This document shows positions 24,313 through 32,682 of a stretch of DNA of 37,848 bases, in pieces (the stretch's first letter is position 1; every line of letters starts with the position of its first letter). The position numbers and the translations under genes are program-made. Origin of the DNA: Candidatus Heimdallarchaeota archaeon (lineage in GTDB: Archaea > Asgardarchaeota > Heimdallarchaeia > Heimdallarchaeales > Heimdallarchaeaceae); NCBI GenBank assembly GCA_030668875.1, contig DAOVER010000030.1, forward strand, positions 1 to 37,848, given 5' to 3'. The notes below the pieces were generated by a model, which saw nothing but the letters and a program-made list of their open reading frames with translations, was not told the origin of the DNA and searched no databases.

Positions 24313-25766
24313 TGAATGAAATCTATTTGACATTTTATCAATTTGTACCATTAATAGAAATGACTTACTCACCAGAACTTCGAGATCACTTGAAATTCTT
24401 AGCTGAAGGAAACACTGCAGCTAAAACCATTGAAAAGAGTTATAAAAACAAAAAGATAAGTGAAACGTCAGAAGACATCAAAACTGCTTTTCTTCCAACT
24501 TACAGCGATTTGAGATGGTCTTGGTATGATGATGGTTATAACTATTACAGAAATTTTCGGAGTTTCATTTTTCAAAAGCAACCTCTGAGACCACTTGTTC
24601 CGCTAATATCTAGAACAATAAAATGGAAGGGAACGCCAACAATAGGTTCTAAAATTGTTTCCACAAAAAAAGCTGAATTATCTCCAATTCTAATTGGTCG
24701 CTCGATAAAAAAAATAGTCCTCACGAAAACTGGTAAGAATCTTCTAGACTTTGAATCGAATCTGAAAATATTGCTCCGTTTCTGCAATAAGAGTAAAAAC
24801 AAAGAGAAAATGTGTTTTCTAAATGGAGTTTTCAAAGAAACAGGAGCTATAAGTATTCAAGATTCAGATATTATAACAATCATTGAGACAGATCCACAAA
24901 CGTATAAGAATATTAATTTTACAAATCAGAAAATAAGTCGCATATATTATGGTGGAATAGAGATCTTAGTACACGATATGAAACAAGTTTATATTATTTA
25001 CAAAGAAAAACCACCAAAAATACTAAGGAAGAGAGTAGAGAAAATCGTTTCTTTGTTTTTCAGTTTGAAATTCCTTATTCAACGTGCAACATATTTATTG
25101 AGCACTGATTTATTGGAAAATATGGGGATTAGGGCTGTCTCAAACATTATGGAATACTTTCTATCATCCTTAAATCCGTCAATCTATTCTTCTCAAAATA
25201 TACCAAATCTGCTACCAAAACATTACCAAAGAATGCTATTCAAATCACTTTGTAGAAAGATGAACCTTCTAAATAAATTTTCGTATCTTTTTGAAAAAAT
25301 CAAGAAAAAAATACTCGATATGCCTGCTTATGAAGCAAGTTTCTTTTTCAAGAAGAAGAATATATTTACAAACGATCTGCGAGACAAAGTTATTCTTACT
25401 CTAGCTGAAGAGCCAGAACCAGAATTAACGGAGAAGGAAAGATTGATGTTGGACTTCTTTGTTTCTCAATATAAGAAAGAACTAGAAAATGATGCACTTT
25501 ATGATTTCAAAATCCGACGAAAGAAAACTTTAGGTTCTATGTCTAGAAATTTTATCAGGAAGAACATTAACCATTGGTTAGTGGTTAAGGGTTTTCCAAC
25601 CAATACTTTTACAGATAACGAGTTGAAGAAAAACCCTGTAGCAGATGTATTAAGTAGGCTAAATAAAAAGGACTTGATACTTATTGACCAAATGGAAAAA
25701 GGAAAAACAGATTTTCTTCTAAACCTAAATGACGAGAACAAATTTATAGTAAAATTATTGCTGTGA
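24312..25766 (+). CDS. Unknown protein, operon gene 2
   Basis: The protein has 484 residues from the ATG at 24312-24314, which shares its A with the TGA of the preceding gene; such overlap implies translational coupling. The protein is soluble, Lys-rich and has no signal peptide. A possible helix-turn-helix lies near SPILIGRSIKKIVLTKTGKN (about residues 122-141), a predominantly helical middle part follows (RAVSNIMEYFLSS, LFKSLCRKMNLLNKF), and a DVLSRLNKKDLILIDQM stretch near the end may be another small helical domain. I see no catalytic motif and no known family. Its tight coupling to a likely DNA-binding protein suggests a partner in the same complex or a second regulator. Confidence 0.7.
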   Translation: MNEIYLTFYQFVPLIEMTYSPELRDHLKFLAEGNTAAKTIEKSYKNKKISETSEDIKTAFLPTYSDLRWSWYDDGYNYYRNFRSFIFQKQPLRPLVPLISRTIKWKGTPTIGSKIVSTKKAELSPILIGRSIKKIVLTKTGKNLLDFESNLKILLRFCNKSKNKEKMCFLNGVFKETGAISIQDSDIITIIETDPQTYKNINFTNQKISRIYYGGIEILVHDMKQVYIIYKEKPPKILRKRVEKIVSLFFSLKFLIQRATYLLSTDLLENMGIRAVSNIMEYFLSSLNPSIYSSQNIPNLLPKHYQRMLFKSLCRKMNLLNKFSYLFEKIKKKILDMPAYEASFFFKKKNIFTNDLRDKVILTLAEEPEPELTEKERLMLDFFVSQYKKELENDALYDFKIRRKKTLGSMSRNFIRKNINHWLVVKGFPTNTFTDNELKKNPVADVLSRLNKKDLILIDQMEKGKTDFLLNLNDENKFIVKLLL

Positions 25767-25963
25767 AGTATACTGTTTCTTACCTATTACTGTTAATTAT
25801 CATTACTTCGTTTTTATGGTAATTTCTCAGTGTTTTTTTATAATTTTGAGACAAAAAAATCTTCTTTATAATACCATTCATTCTCTGTAAATCAATAACG
25901 TGATTAAATGTTTGATATAACCCCAGTAGTTTATAGTCACAATTTCGTGACATGGAGGGAGTC

Positions 25964-26038
25964 ATGATGATTATGGATAGTACTGGAAGAACTATATTAA
26001 AGAGAGTTTCATTTTTTTTTCAAAATGTGGAGCAATGA
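25964..26038 (+). CDS. Possible 24-residue leader peptide
   Basis: The ATG at 25964 (or 25967) is preceded by GGAGG at 25954-25958, an excellent ribosome-binding distance, and the frame stops with TGA at 26036-26038. The product would be a short Met-rich start, then DSTGRTILKRVSFFFQNVEQ. It ends 39 bp before the zinc-ribbon gene. It could be a leader peptide on the same transcript or a chance frame behind a purine-rich stretch. Confidence 0.3.
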   Translation: MMIMDSTGRTILKRVSFFFQNVEQ

Positions 26039-26077
26039 AGGTAGGTTGAGTTGATTGATTTAGAATGGAGAATGAAA

Positions 26078-26377
26078 ATGGGCAAAAGTTATCAGTTTTA
26101 CTGTAAAGAATGCGAATTAAATATGATATTATATGAAGGTATCAAGTACAAAACAGATGATACTTCAATAAACTATTATTGCTTTAAATGTAACAAAATA
26201 TCTTATCATGATACTTGTTTAGATTGTGGAGATAAGCTATATTACTCTATTGAGATACCAAAGGAAAAGCGAAAGATGCACAATTCTTCTGATCAACCTA
26301 TTGAAATCAAACTAGCGTGTCCAAAATGTCGATCTAAAGAAACCATTCTTACAAAAATAGGTGAATGGGTGCTTTGA
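26078..26377 (+). CDS. Zinc-ribbon protein with four CxxC knuckles
   Basis: The protein has 99 residues from the ATG at 26078, with GGAG at 26067-26070 at a normal distance; further upstream starts in frame lack this. Four CxxC pairs are visible: Cys9/Cys12, Cys35/Cys38, Cys47/Cys50 and Cys81/Cys84. They should form two zinc sites, as in two zinc ribbons or one rubredoxin-like plus one ribbon. No enzymatic domain is attached. Small proteins of this kind bind nucleic acids or other proteins, often parts of the transcription or translation machinery. The specific role is unknown. Confidence 0.75.
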   Translation: MGKSYQFYCKECELNMILYEGIKYKTDDTSINYYCFKCNKISYHDTCLDCGDKLYYSIEIPKEKRKMHNSSDQPIEIKLACPKCRSKETILTKIGEWVL

Positions 26378-26513
26378 AGTTTGTAAAGAAGCTAGTATCT
26401 ACCTTTCTAATGCTAGCAAACGGACTTGTAAATCAGCTGAAAACATATTTGCAATATAGCGAAAGCAAATCATAAACTATACAAATCTGGTAAACTATCT
26501 GGCACTTCTATAA

Positions 26514-27392
26514 TTATCCTATTTTAAATTTCTCATAATTTGGATATAATGTTACCATTGCTGCCCCTTTTCCTACAGAGTTAACAATCGCAGGAGGAAT
26601 TTTCCAGACATAGCAATTTTCCACCTGTTTTACTTCTCTTACTTCCGCTTCTAACATCTCAGCTTTCTGTTTGTCGTTTGAATGGGATATGATTATGTCG
26701 TATACTAGTTCATCTGACATTTTCAATTCTATTTCTTTTATTATTTTCTTCAAAGTGCCTTTAAACCCTATTCCTCCACCAAACCCTATAACGCCTTCGT
26801 CTAGTGGTATATGATATATCGGTTTTAGCTTTAGTGTGTTGGTTAGTAAAGACATGTGAACACTTTTCTTCACTTTACCTGATTGGAATAATGTCGAGAA
26901 ATCTTTTGAAAAACCAATAGTGTAAATATGTGGTTTAACTATATCAAAATAACTCTTAATCTCTTCAATACTTTTGTTATCCTTCAGCAATTCTAGAGCA
27001 TATAATACAAAAGCAGCTTGACTAGGTCCAGCATATTGAGTAGGATAGTATTCTATTTTGATTTTATCCTTCATCTTCTTTGCAGCAAGACGCACAGAGC
27101 TAACTTGATTTGATGTTTTTGGAGTCATAAATGGATAGAAAACTGTATCATAATCGCTTTCTTCTGCTTGTTTTAATACTATCAATGCGTCACTTGGAGA
27201 GGCAAAACTAGTTTTAGGAGCTGGATTAATTGAATGTAGTTTTTCTGTAAATTCCTCTCTATCTATCTCTGTTATTTCCTTCCTATACTTATCTTTGTAT
27301 TCAACTAATACTTCTAATAGAGCAATTCCTTGCTCTTCTAAGTATTCTTTTGGTATAGTTGAGGTTGAATCTGTTAGTATTATTGTTTTCAT
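26514..27392 (-). CDS. DegV family protein (fatty-acid binding)
   Basis: The protein has 292 residues, the normal family length. Family signatures: TDSTSTIP at residues 7-14, a beta strand, then PKTSFASPSDAL (residues 59-70), where the Thr-Ser pair normally contacts the fatty-acid carboxylate. A GFGGGIGFKGTLKKI segment comes in the C-terminal half. DegV proteins bind a long-chain fatty acid. In Firmicutes the related FakB delivers it to a kinase (FakA), but no FakA-like gene is seen in this window. Archaeal copies probably came from bacteria by transfer. Cytoplasmic; single gene. Confidence 0.9.
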   Translation of the reverse strand: MKTIILTDSTSTIPKEYLEEQGIALLEVLVEYKDKYRKEITEIDREEFTEKLHSINPAPKTSFASPSDALIVLKQAEESDYDTVFYPFMTPKTSNQVSSVRLAAKKMKDKIKIEYYPTQYAGPSQAAFVLYALELLKDNKSIEEIKSYFDIVKPHIYTIGFSKDFSTLFQSGKVKKSVHMSLLTNTLKLKPIYHIPLDEGVIGFGGGIGFKGTLKKIIKEIELKMSDELVYDIIISHSNDKQKAEMLEAEVREVKQVENCYVWKIPPAIVNSVGKGAAMVTLYPNYEKFKIG

Positions 27393-27965
27393 TTAAGACA
27401 AAAGTTGAAGAACACTGTTACTTTTAAACATATCTTATCAATTAAACACTCCTCTAATCAATTCTATGTCTGTCCTATTGCTTTTTTGAAAAAAGTGAAT
27501 CTAATTTACATATTAATGGATTTAGAAATAATTCTGTTCTTCTTCTTTAGGGATAAAACAATGGTGGAATAATGCCCCTATCTATTTTGTTTTCAATTTC
27601 ACTCAAAACTACTAGTGAGGTAAAAAAGAAAAGAAGAGGAAGTAGTTTTTTCTCCTCTATTCTATTTGCTTCCACTTCTATAGTTTCATCTACTTTTGTG
27701 CGGTGTTTTTGCATTGTTTGACCTTTTTGAGATTTTAGTGCCCACATTCCAGGATTTCAAAGTCTGCAACAAAAGACCTTGACCACTAAAGTTTAAAGAC
27801 TTACTAAAATATACTTAAACCAGTAACTACATGAATAATTGGTAGATATTATTTTTGCAACTGTTACGCAACTATTCGCAAAACTATCCCTACATGTATT
27901 CTACTTGAATACATGCTCGGTATGGTTTGAATTTTCCTGGTATCATCTCCAAAAAAACGTAATTT
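27393..27965. other. Intergenic region with no supported gene
   Basis: These 573 bases separate the DegV gene from the acyltransferase-like gene. A 66-codon minus-strand frame (27547-27747) has a hydrophobic stretch (KLLPLLFFFTSLVVL) but no ribosome binding site and no resemblance to a known protein. I do not call it. Nothing else with clear structure is seen. Confidence 0.4.
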
Positions 27966-29429
27966 TCAAGTTGTAATCTGCAAATTTGTTTCATATCTCT
28001 CTTCAATAAATTCTTTCCACTGTGTTTTATTTAGCATGAGATCAACATTTAATCTTGTTGAAGGTGATTTTGTTATCAAACCTTGTAAACTAATACTAAC
28101 CCATTCAAAAGAAAACTTAAAATTCATTTTACTCCATAAACGAATAACGATATCGTACCAGATTATAGAATATAAAGACACCAGTAGAGCATAGGTCATC
28201 TTTCCATAACCTAGAGAATTAAGAAGAAAATTTACTCCAGTTATTTCACCCAAAACCAGGTTTAGTGTCCATTTCGGCAATAAATCCAGAATCTCTAGAC
28301 CATAGATTGACAAGGCAATCATTCCCCATCTGCGGCAATATCTAACAAACCTTCTATTTGCGAAAATATGAGCTCTGGCTCTATATTCAACAAATCTAAG
28401 AATTGCAACTAAAGCTATAACTTGTCCCCCGAGTTGTATAAGATGAGTGCTTAGAGCAGTTCTTTGATTAAAAATAGAAAATGGCAACTCTAGTGCAATC
28501 AGAAGCCCTCCCATACCCATAGACACCATTCCTCCGATTAATCCAATAAGTGGTAGTTTTCTTGAAGGTTCTTTTCCCGATAAGACTATACCAAATATGG
28601 CACCTATAAAAGCAGTTGAAAGACAAGGAAAGAGAGGTTCTACCTCTCCTGCAATTATAGCCATAAACCATGCTTTGAATGATGCATTTGAAGCTTGAAC
28701 ATGGATGTTTGGCCAATAAGGAGTTTGGACAATTTCCATATAATCTGGGAAAGTGGTGGGAATTATCCAATTCATTGAATCTACCCAATTCTGTACGAAC
28801 TGTGTTGATATTAAGATGGAAACAGCTAAAGTTACGTATATGATAATATTTCTTTTGATTTTTTTATATCCATCATTACGAATAAGAAAATAGTTGATAA
28901 CTGCTGTAATCATTATACTAAATGCAATAGTCTGTAAAGTGTGGATTTGGAACATTTTACTCCATATCTCATAAGTAGTGTCCCATGTATTTCTTTCTCT
29001 AATTGCTTGTCCAAAGTAGCCATAATATCCAAAGCCGTATATTATTGAACCAAAGATATACAAAAGAAAACCAGATAATAATTGTTTAAAAAGCAATTTT
29101 TTCTCGTCCATACCTTTTGCAGCTTTTTTAAACATAACAAGAGTGTTTGCAGTTATTGATATCAATAGGAAGAAAGTATTCCATGTTCCAACGAATGCTA
29201 CAAATAAACCTAAACCGACAAGAATTTTTGGATACTCAAACAATAATGAAGGATCTTCTACCACCCAGTCGTAATCAAAAACATGGTAGAAACAATGAGC
29301 GAAAGTCATTACAAGAATTGATAATCCCCGGAGAAAATCCAGAGTAACGATTCTTTCAGATGATTTTTTTTCATCTAACTGTTCTTGATTGGTCCTTAAC
29401 TCCATATACTTATTATTTGTAAATGACAT
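27966..29429 (-). CDS. Polytopic membrane acyltransferase-like protein (DUF1624 / heparan acetyltransferase type)
   Basis: The protein has 487 residues with about ten hydrophobic segments. The opening helix carries ERIVTLDFLRGLSILVMTFA followed by HCF, the D-x-x-R-G-x-x-I-x-x-M-x-x-x-H pattern at the start of DUF1624/YeiB and heparan-alpha-glucosaminide acetyltransferase-like proteins; the His is a candidate for the acetyl-transfer residue. Other family-like features are WNTFFLLIS in the second helix and periplasm-facing loops rich in Trp and Pro. It may transfer an acyl group from a cytoplasmic donor to a sugar or lipid outside, but the acceptor is unknown. An ATG at residue 9 is an alternative start. 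Confidence 0.65.
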   Translation of the reverse strand: MSFTNNKYMELRTNQEQLDEKKSSERIVTLDFLRGLSILVMTFAHCFYHVFDYDWVVEDPSLLFEYPKILVGLGLFVAFVGTWNTFFLLISITANTLVMFKKAAKGMDEKKLLFKQLLSGFLLYIFGSIIYGFGYYGYFGQAIRERNTWDTTYEIWSKMFQIHTLQTIAFSIMITAVINYFLIRNDGYKKIKRNIIIYVTLAVSILISTQFVQNWVDSMNWIIPTTFPDYMEIVQTPYWPNIHVQASNASFKAWFMAIIAGEVEPLFPCLSTAFIGAIFGIVLSGKEPSRKLPLIGLIGGMVSMGMGGLLIALELPFSIFNQRTALSTHLIQLGGQVIALVAILRFVEYRARAHIFANRRFVRYCRRWGMIALSIYGLEILDLLPKWTLNLVLGEITGVNFLLNSLGYGKMTYALLVSLYSIIWYDIVIRLWSKMNFKFSFEWVSISLQGLITKSPSTRLNVDLMLNKTQWKEFIEERYETNLQITT

Positions 29430-29640
29430 TTAAAAATACTTACGAAGCTAGCTGTTCTTTAGATTAGTATTGTTCGAAACCAGACAGAGGGTAGATGTCA
29501 AAGGAATTTGCACTTCCCGCAATAAGGTAATTTCCACATAAAAATTAATTCATAATTCTGGTTATATTCTTCTTTTGAAGGTATTTTATAGGTTAAATGA
29601 CTTGTAAATTGAATCGCAATATGGTTTTGAGTTTAGAAAT

Positions 29641-29679
29641 AAAAAATAAAAATAAAAAATTCTAGAATTTCATCTAGAA
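29641..29679 (-). terminator. Terminator of the cold-shock gene
   Basis: On the minus strand, downstream of the cold-shock gene, a hairpin with arms TTCTAG/CTAGAA (29660-29665 and 29674-29679, 8-nt loop) is followed by T-rich sequence (plus-strand A runs, 29641-29659). This is the standard stem plus T-tract layout. Confidence 0.55.
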
Positions 29680-29704
29680 AAAATAAAGTATGTTGAAAGT
29701 ATTA

Positions 29705-29908
29705 TTATTCAACAATAGTTACGTTTACAGCTTGTTGTCCTCTATCGGTATCTTCTAAGTCAAAAGTAACTGTTGTCCCTATTTGAAGGGCGTAAAAGTC
29801 ACCACTAACTCCAGAAGAATGAAAGAAAATGTCTTTTTCTGCATCTTCAGCGTTTTCTATAAAACCATAACCTTTATCGGTCATTACTTTTTTAATAGTT
29901 CCTTGCAT
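29705..29908 (-). CDS. Cold-shock domain protein
   Basis: The protein has 67 residues, exactly one cold-shock domain. RNP1 is KGYGFIE (residues 12-18) and RNP2 is DIFFHSS (about 26-32), the two aromatic nucleic-acid-binding motifs. VTFDLEDTDRGQQAVNVTIVE matches the end of bacterial CspA proteins. Such proteins melt RNA secondary structure and act as RNA chaperones. They are patchy in archaea and likely acquired from bacteria. GAGG lies about 9 nt before the ATG, and a leader of some tens of bases precedes it. A hairpin and T-tract terminator follow. Confidence 0.92.
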   Translation of the reverse strand: MQGTIKKVMTDKGYGFIENAEDAEKDIFFHSSGVSGDFYALQIGTTVTFDLEDTDRGQQAVNVTIVE

Positions 29909-30115
29909 TTTAGTTTTCCTCTTATGGATTTTTCACGTTTTTTAACAGGAGTGAAGTCCTTCTTAAATAAAAAAGAGTAATATCAAATATTAAATTTAAT
30001 TAAATCTTGAAGTTTCTAATTTATTTACGATAGTTCTTTTGGGAAATCATTAATAAATTTGTGGATAATACTTATTTTTTGTAAAAATAGGTAGGAATGA
30101 AGTATGAGCGTAGTT

Positions 30116-30214
30116 TTAGAGGCTTCCTCTGTGATAAACTACTGATTTCATAGCTTCGTATTTCATCTTTTTGAGAGCTTTCTCGATTTTTAAGTTTTGT
30201 ATTTTTTTACTCAT
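30116..30214 (-). CDS. 32-residue basic protein, unknown function
   Basis: The ATG at 30212-30214 and the TAA at 30116-30118 enclose 32 codons; AGGTG lies about 7 nt before the ATG. The product starts MSKKIQNLKIEKALKKMKYE and ends YHRGSL. It is very basic (nine Lys, one Arg) and fits one amphipathic helix, as small RNA- or ribosome-binding proteins do. It lies about 200 bp upstream of the cold-shock gene on the same strand, so they might share a transcript. A hairpin (AGAGG-CTT-CCTCT with flanking TAGTTT/AAACTA) spans the stop codon. Family not recognised. Confidence 0.5.
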   Translation of the reverse strand: MSKKIQNLKIEKALKKMKYEAMKSVVYHRGSL

Positions 30215-30273
30215 TTGTTACACCTAGCCTAACTTCAGTATCCCTTTTAAAAAGGATTGAACACACAAAGAGG

Positions 30274-30286
30274 TCACAAGTTGTGA
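30274..30286. promoter_or_regulatory. Inverted repeat between divergent genes
   Basis: TCACAA-G-TTGTGA is a perfect 6-bp inverted repeat, with a further TTGTGA half-site at 30303-30308. It lies between the small basic protein gene (leftward) and the aminotransferase gene (rightward). It is a plausible regulator binding site; nothing identifies the regulator. Confidence 0.35.
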
Positions 30287-30386
30287 TATTAATAACAAAA
30301 AATTGTGAAAAACAGCCTGAGAGACTTTAGATCCTTAATTTTGTTCCTTATCTCCACAGCTCAAAATTATTAAAACCACAAGCTAA

Positions 30387-31607
30387 TTGTCTTCAGGTTT
30401 GAGTACATTGTTCGAACAGATAATCAAAACTATTGAATTTGAGCCAATTTTAATTAACAAATCATTGGGTTCTTGGATATGGGATACTGAAGGTAAAAAG
30501 TATTTAGACTGTGAATCTGGCATGTGGTGTTTAAATCTAGGTCATAATCATCCAAGAGTGATTCAGGCTGCAAAAAATCAGCTAGATGAAATTATACATC
30601 GCAATAAAAGTTTCTTAACTCCTATAACTCTCGAGACTGCAGATGTAATCTTAAAGTTTATGCCTACATCTTTTGATAGAATCACTTTTCTAAATAGTGG
30701 GAGTGAAGCAATGGAATTTGCTATTAGTTTTGCTAAGAAGGTGACAAAACAAGAAAAAATATTATCCTTACACGATTCATATCTAGGGGCATATGGCAAA
30801 GCCAAAGAATCTTCTTACACTTCCTTGGATCAATTAGAACTAAAAATACCCTATCCTGTTTGTTACGATGAAAATTGCGACTGTTTAGAAAGTACTAGAA
30901 GTGCTATCGATAGTGTTCTTGATGGAATTATCCCTGAAATTGCTTGTTTTGTTCTAGAACCAGTTATGGTGAGTGGAGGAGTGTTTAAACCTTGTAGTCA
31001 ATTTATTCAATATATTTGTGATAAAATCCAATCCAATGGAGGACTTGTTGTGGTTGATGAAGTTACAACAGGTTTAGGAAGAACTGGTAAAAAGTTTGGA
31101 TATGAACATCTAGGGATAAATCCCGATGTTGTTGTTCTGGGGAAGGCATTAGGAAATGGATACCCAATTAGTGCAATAATAACCTCTTCAGAACACGAAA
31201 GCAAGTGCTCTTCTTCTGAGTTATATTATGCTCAATCCCATCAACTTGATCCTTTGGGAGCAGCTGTTGCAAAGGAAGTAGTTAAAATCTTTGAAGAAGA
31301 TTCAATAATTGAGAGAAATCAAAGTGTTATCCTTGAGTTGGATCAATTTTTCAAATCATTGAATTATAGTTTTATTGGGGAAGTAAGATCTGTAGGAATG
31401 ATATTTGCATTGAAACTAAAAGATTATGAAAATATAAACACTGTCGAGCTAGTAGTAAAACTCAAGAATGAACTACTAGCAGAAGGTGTTTTAGTAGGTT
31501 ATAATATCGGTAAAGGTTTACTTAGATTGTTACCACCCCTAACAATGAATGCTGAAGAAATACAATTTCTGAAAGAAAAAATGAGAAATGTTTTTTGTAA
31601 TATTTGA
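30387..31607 (+). CDS. Class III pyridoxal-phosphate aminotransferase
   Basis: The protein has 406 residues from a TTG start at 30387; no ATG occurs until residue 46, so a TTG (here or four codons on) must be used. Family features: GHNHPRVIQA near residue 52, FLNSGSEAMEFAI (102-114) for the phosphate of PLP, HDSYLGAYG (129-137), VVVDEVTTGLGRTG with Asp224 for the pyridine nitrogen, and LGKALGNGYP with Lys253 for the Schiff base. These make it a fold-type I, class III (acetylornithine/ornithine/4-aminobutyrate-like) aminotransferase. The amino donor cannot be told. No biosynthetic neighbour gives a hint, so the pathway stays open. Confidence 0.9.
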   Translation: MSSGLSTLFEQIIKTIEFEPILINKSLGSWIWDTEGKKYLDCESGMWCLNLGHNHPRVIQAAKNQLDEIIHRNKSFLTPITLETADVILKFMPTSFDRITFLNSGSEAMEFAISFAKKVTKQEKILSLHDSYLGAYGKAKESSYTSLDQLELKIPYPVCYDENCDCLESTRSAIDSVLDGIIPEIACFVLEPVMVSGGVFKPCSQFIQYICDKIQSNGGLVVVDEVTTGLGRTGKKFGYEHLGINPDVVVLGKALGNGYPISAIITSSEHESKCSSSELYYAQSHQLDPLGAAVAKEVVKIFEEDSIIERNQSVILELDQFFKSLNYSFIGEVRSVGMIFALKLKDYENINTVELVVKLKNELLAEGVLVGYNIGKGLLRLLPPLTMNAEEIQFLKEKMRNVFCNI

Positions 31608-31710
31608 GATGTTTATAATCAAGGAAAGAAAGATATTGAATAACTCATTCATGATGTTGTGTTTCAGAAACCAAATGGTAAAATAGAAAAATAAGAAAAG
31701 AAGTTGAAAA

Positions 31711-32682
31711 CTAGTTCATCCTATTTCTTTTTTTCTTGTTATATAAAATCACAGTTGGCACAATAAGGAAAGACAGTAGAACATAACTGAAGTTATAAGG
31801 AGCTCTAATAGCTGAGGAGCCACCTTTCCTGATCCTATGTTCCATCTCACCTTTGTGTATAGTTTCATCAGTTGTTACTTCATACGATAGAGTGTAATCA
31901 TATGCAATCAAAGTTCCACCATCAGAATAATCTAGGGTTATATCAACTAGGTATCTACTATAGGGGAAATATGAATATGTTTCTTCAATATAATCCCGTT
32001 CAGATTCATAGATATAATTAGATAAATCAAAAGTCATTGACCATTTTGTGGAGGAGTTAGAGATGCTGAAAGGTGTTTGTTTAGTATCACTTATTCCCAT
32101 TATTTTATATGATGGTATGGCGTCCAAGAAGTCTCCTAAAGTTATTTCATCAGTTGTATAATCGTGTGTTACAGTATCTACAACTTGGGTTCTATCTCCT
32201 AAAACCTCCAAATTTGTATTGAATAATTCCCAATCTGGTTCTACGAAGTAATTTATATTTCCAAAATCAGCATCAAATCCAATTAGTATAATTCGACTAT
32301 TTTCCTCATCCCATCTGTAGTTGTGATAGAAGAAGGTGGTCGCGTAATAAGTGCTTATTAAATCAGCATCAAAATAGAAAGTAAGCGTGTTTTCATTACC
32401 AGAATCGTATTTAGCTTCTACTTCTACTTCTTTTGTTGATTCAAAGATTTCTGTTAGAGTGTACATCACTTCTGATTCATATATAGATTCAATTTTATAT
32501 GAAAGATCTTCTGATAAGGATGTATAACTAATCTCTCCATTCATAACCATCCCAAACACATATACATCATCCTCATACCAGTCTCTAACTATTGCCGCTG
32601 AACTAGGGAGTATTAAACTAACTGATAAAACAGTTAGAAGAGCACAGGTTATTGTCGTATGCGCGAATTTTTTCTTAAGCAT
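31711..32682 (-). CDS. Exported membrane-anchored protein, second of a paralogous pair
   Basis: The protein has 323 residues: signal peptide (TCALLTVLSVSLILPSSAA), beta-rich ectodomain, membrane helix (YVLLSFLIVPTVILY) and the tail NKKKRNRMN. Its ATG lies inside the last codons of the upstream paralogue (8-bp overlap, ATGCTTAA), with AGGAG about 10 nt before the ATG. The two are therefore translated from one message. Shared motifs with the partner and with the protein at 853-1815: EPDWELFNTN, DRTQVVD, EITLGDFLD, SYKIMG, SNSSTKWS, FDLSN, YFPYSRY, GGTL and a final NFSY before the anchor. The function of this family is not known to me. Confidence 0.8.
   Translation of the reverse strand: MLKKKFAHTTITCALLTVLSVSLILPSSAAIVRDWYEDDVYVFGMVMNGEISYTSLSEDLSYKIESIYESEVMYTLTEIFESTKEVEVEAKYDSGNENTLTFYFDADLISTYYATTFFYHNYRWDEENSRIILIGFDADFGNINYFVEPDWELFNTNLEVLGDRTQVVDTVTHDYTTDEITLGDFLDAIPSYKIMGISDTKQTPFSISNSSTKWSMTFDLSNYIYESERDYIEETYSYFPYSRYLVDITLDYSDGGTLIAYDYTLSYEVTTDETIHKGEMEHRIRKGGSSAIRAPYNFSYVLLSFLIVPTVILYNKKKRNRMN

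Noticed and set aside
27547..27747. 66-codon minus-strand frame with a hydrophobic stretch
   Set aside because: No start signal and no recognisable domain; possibly another relic, but not supportable.
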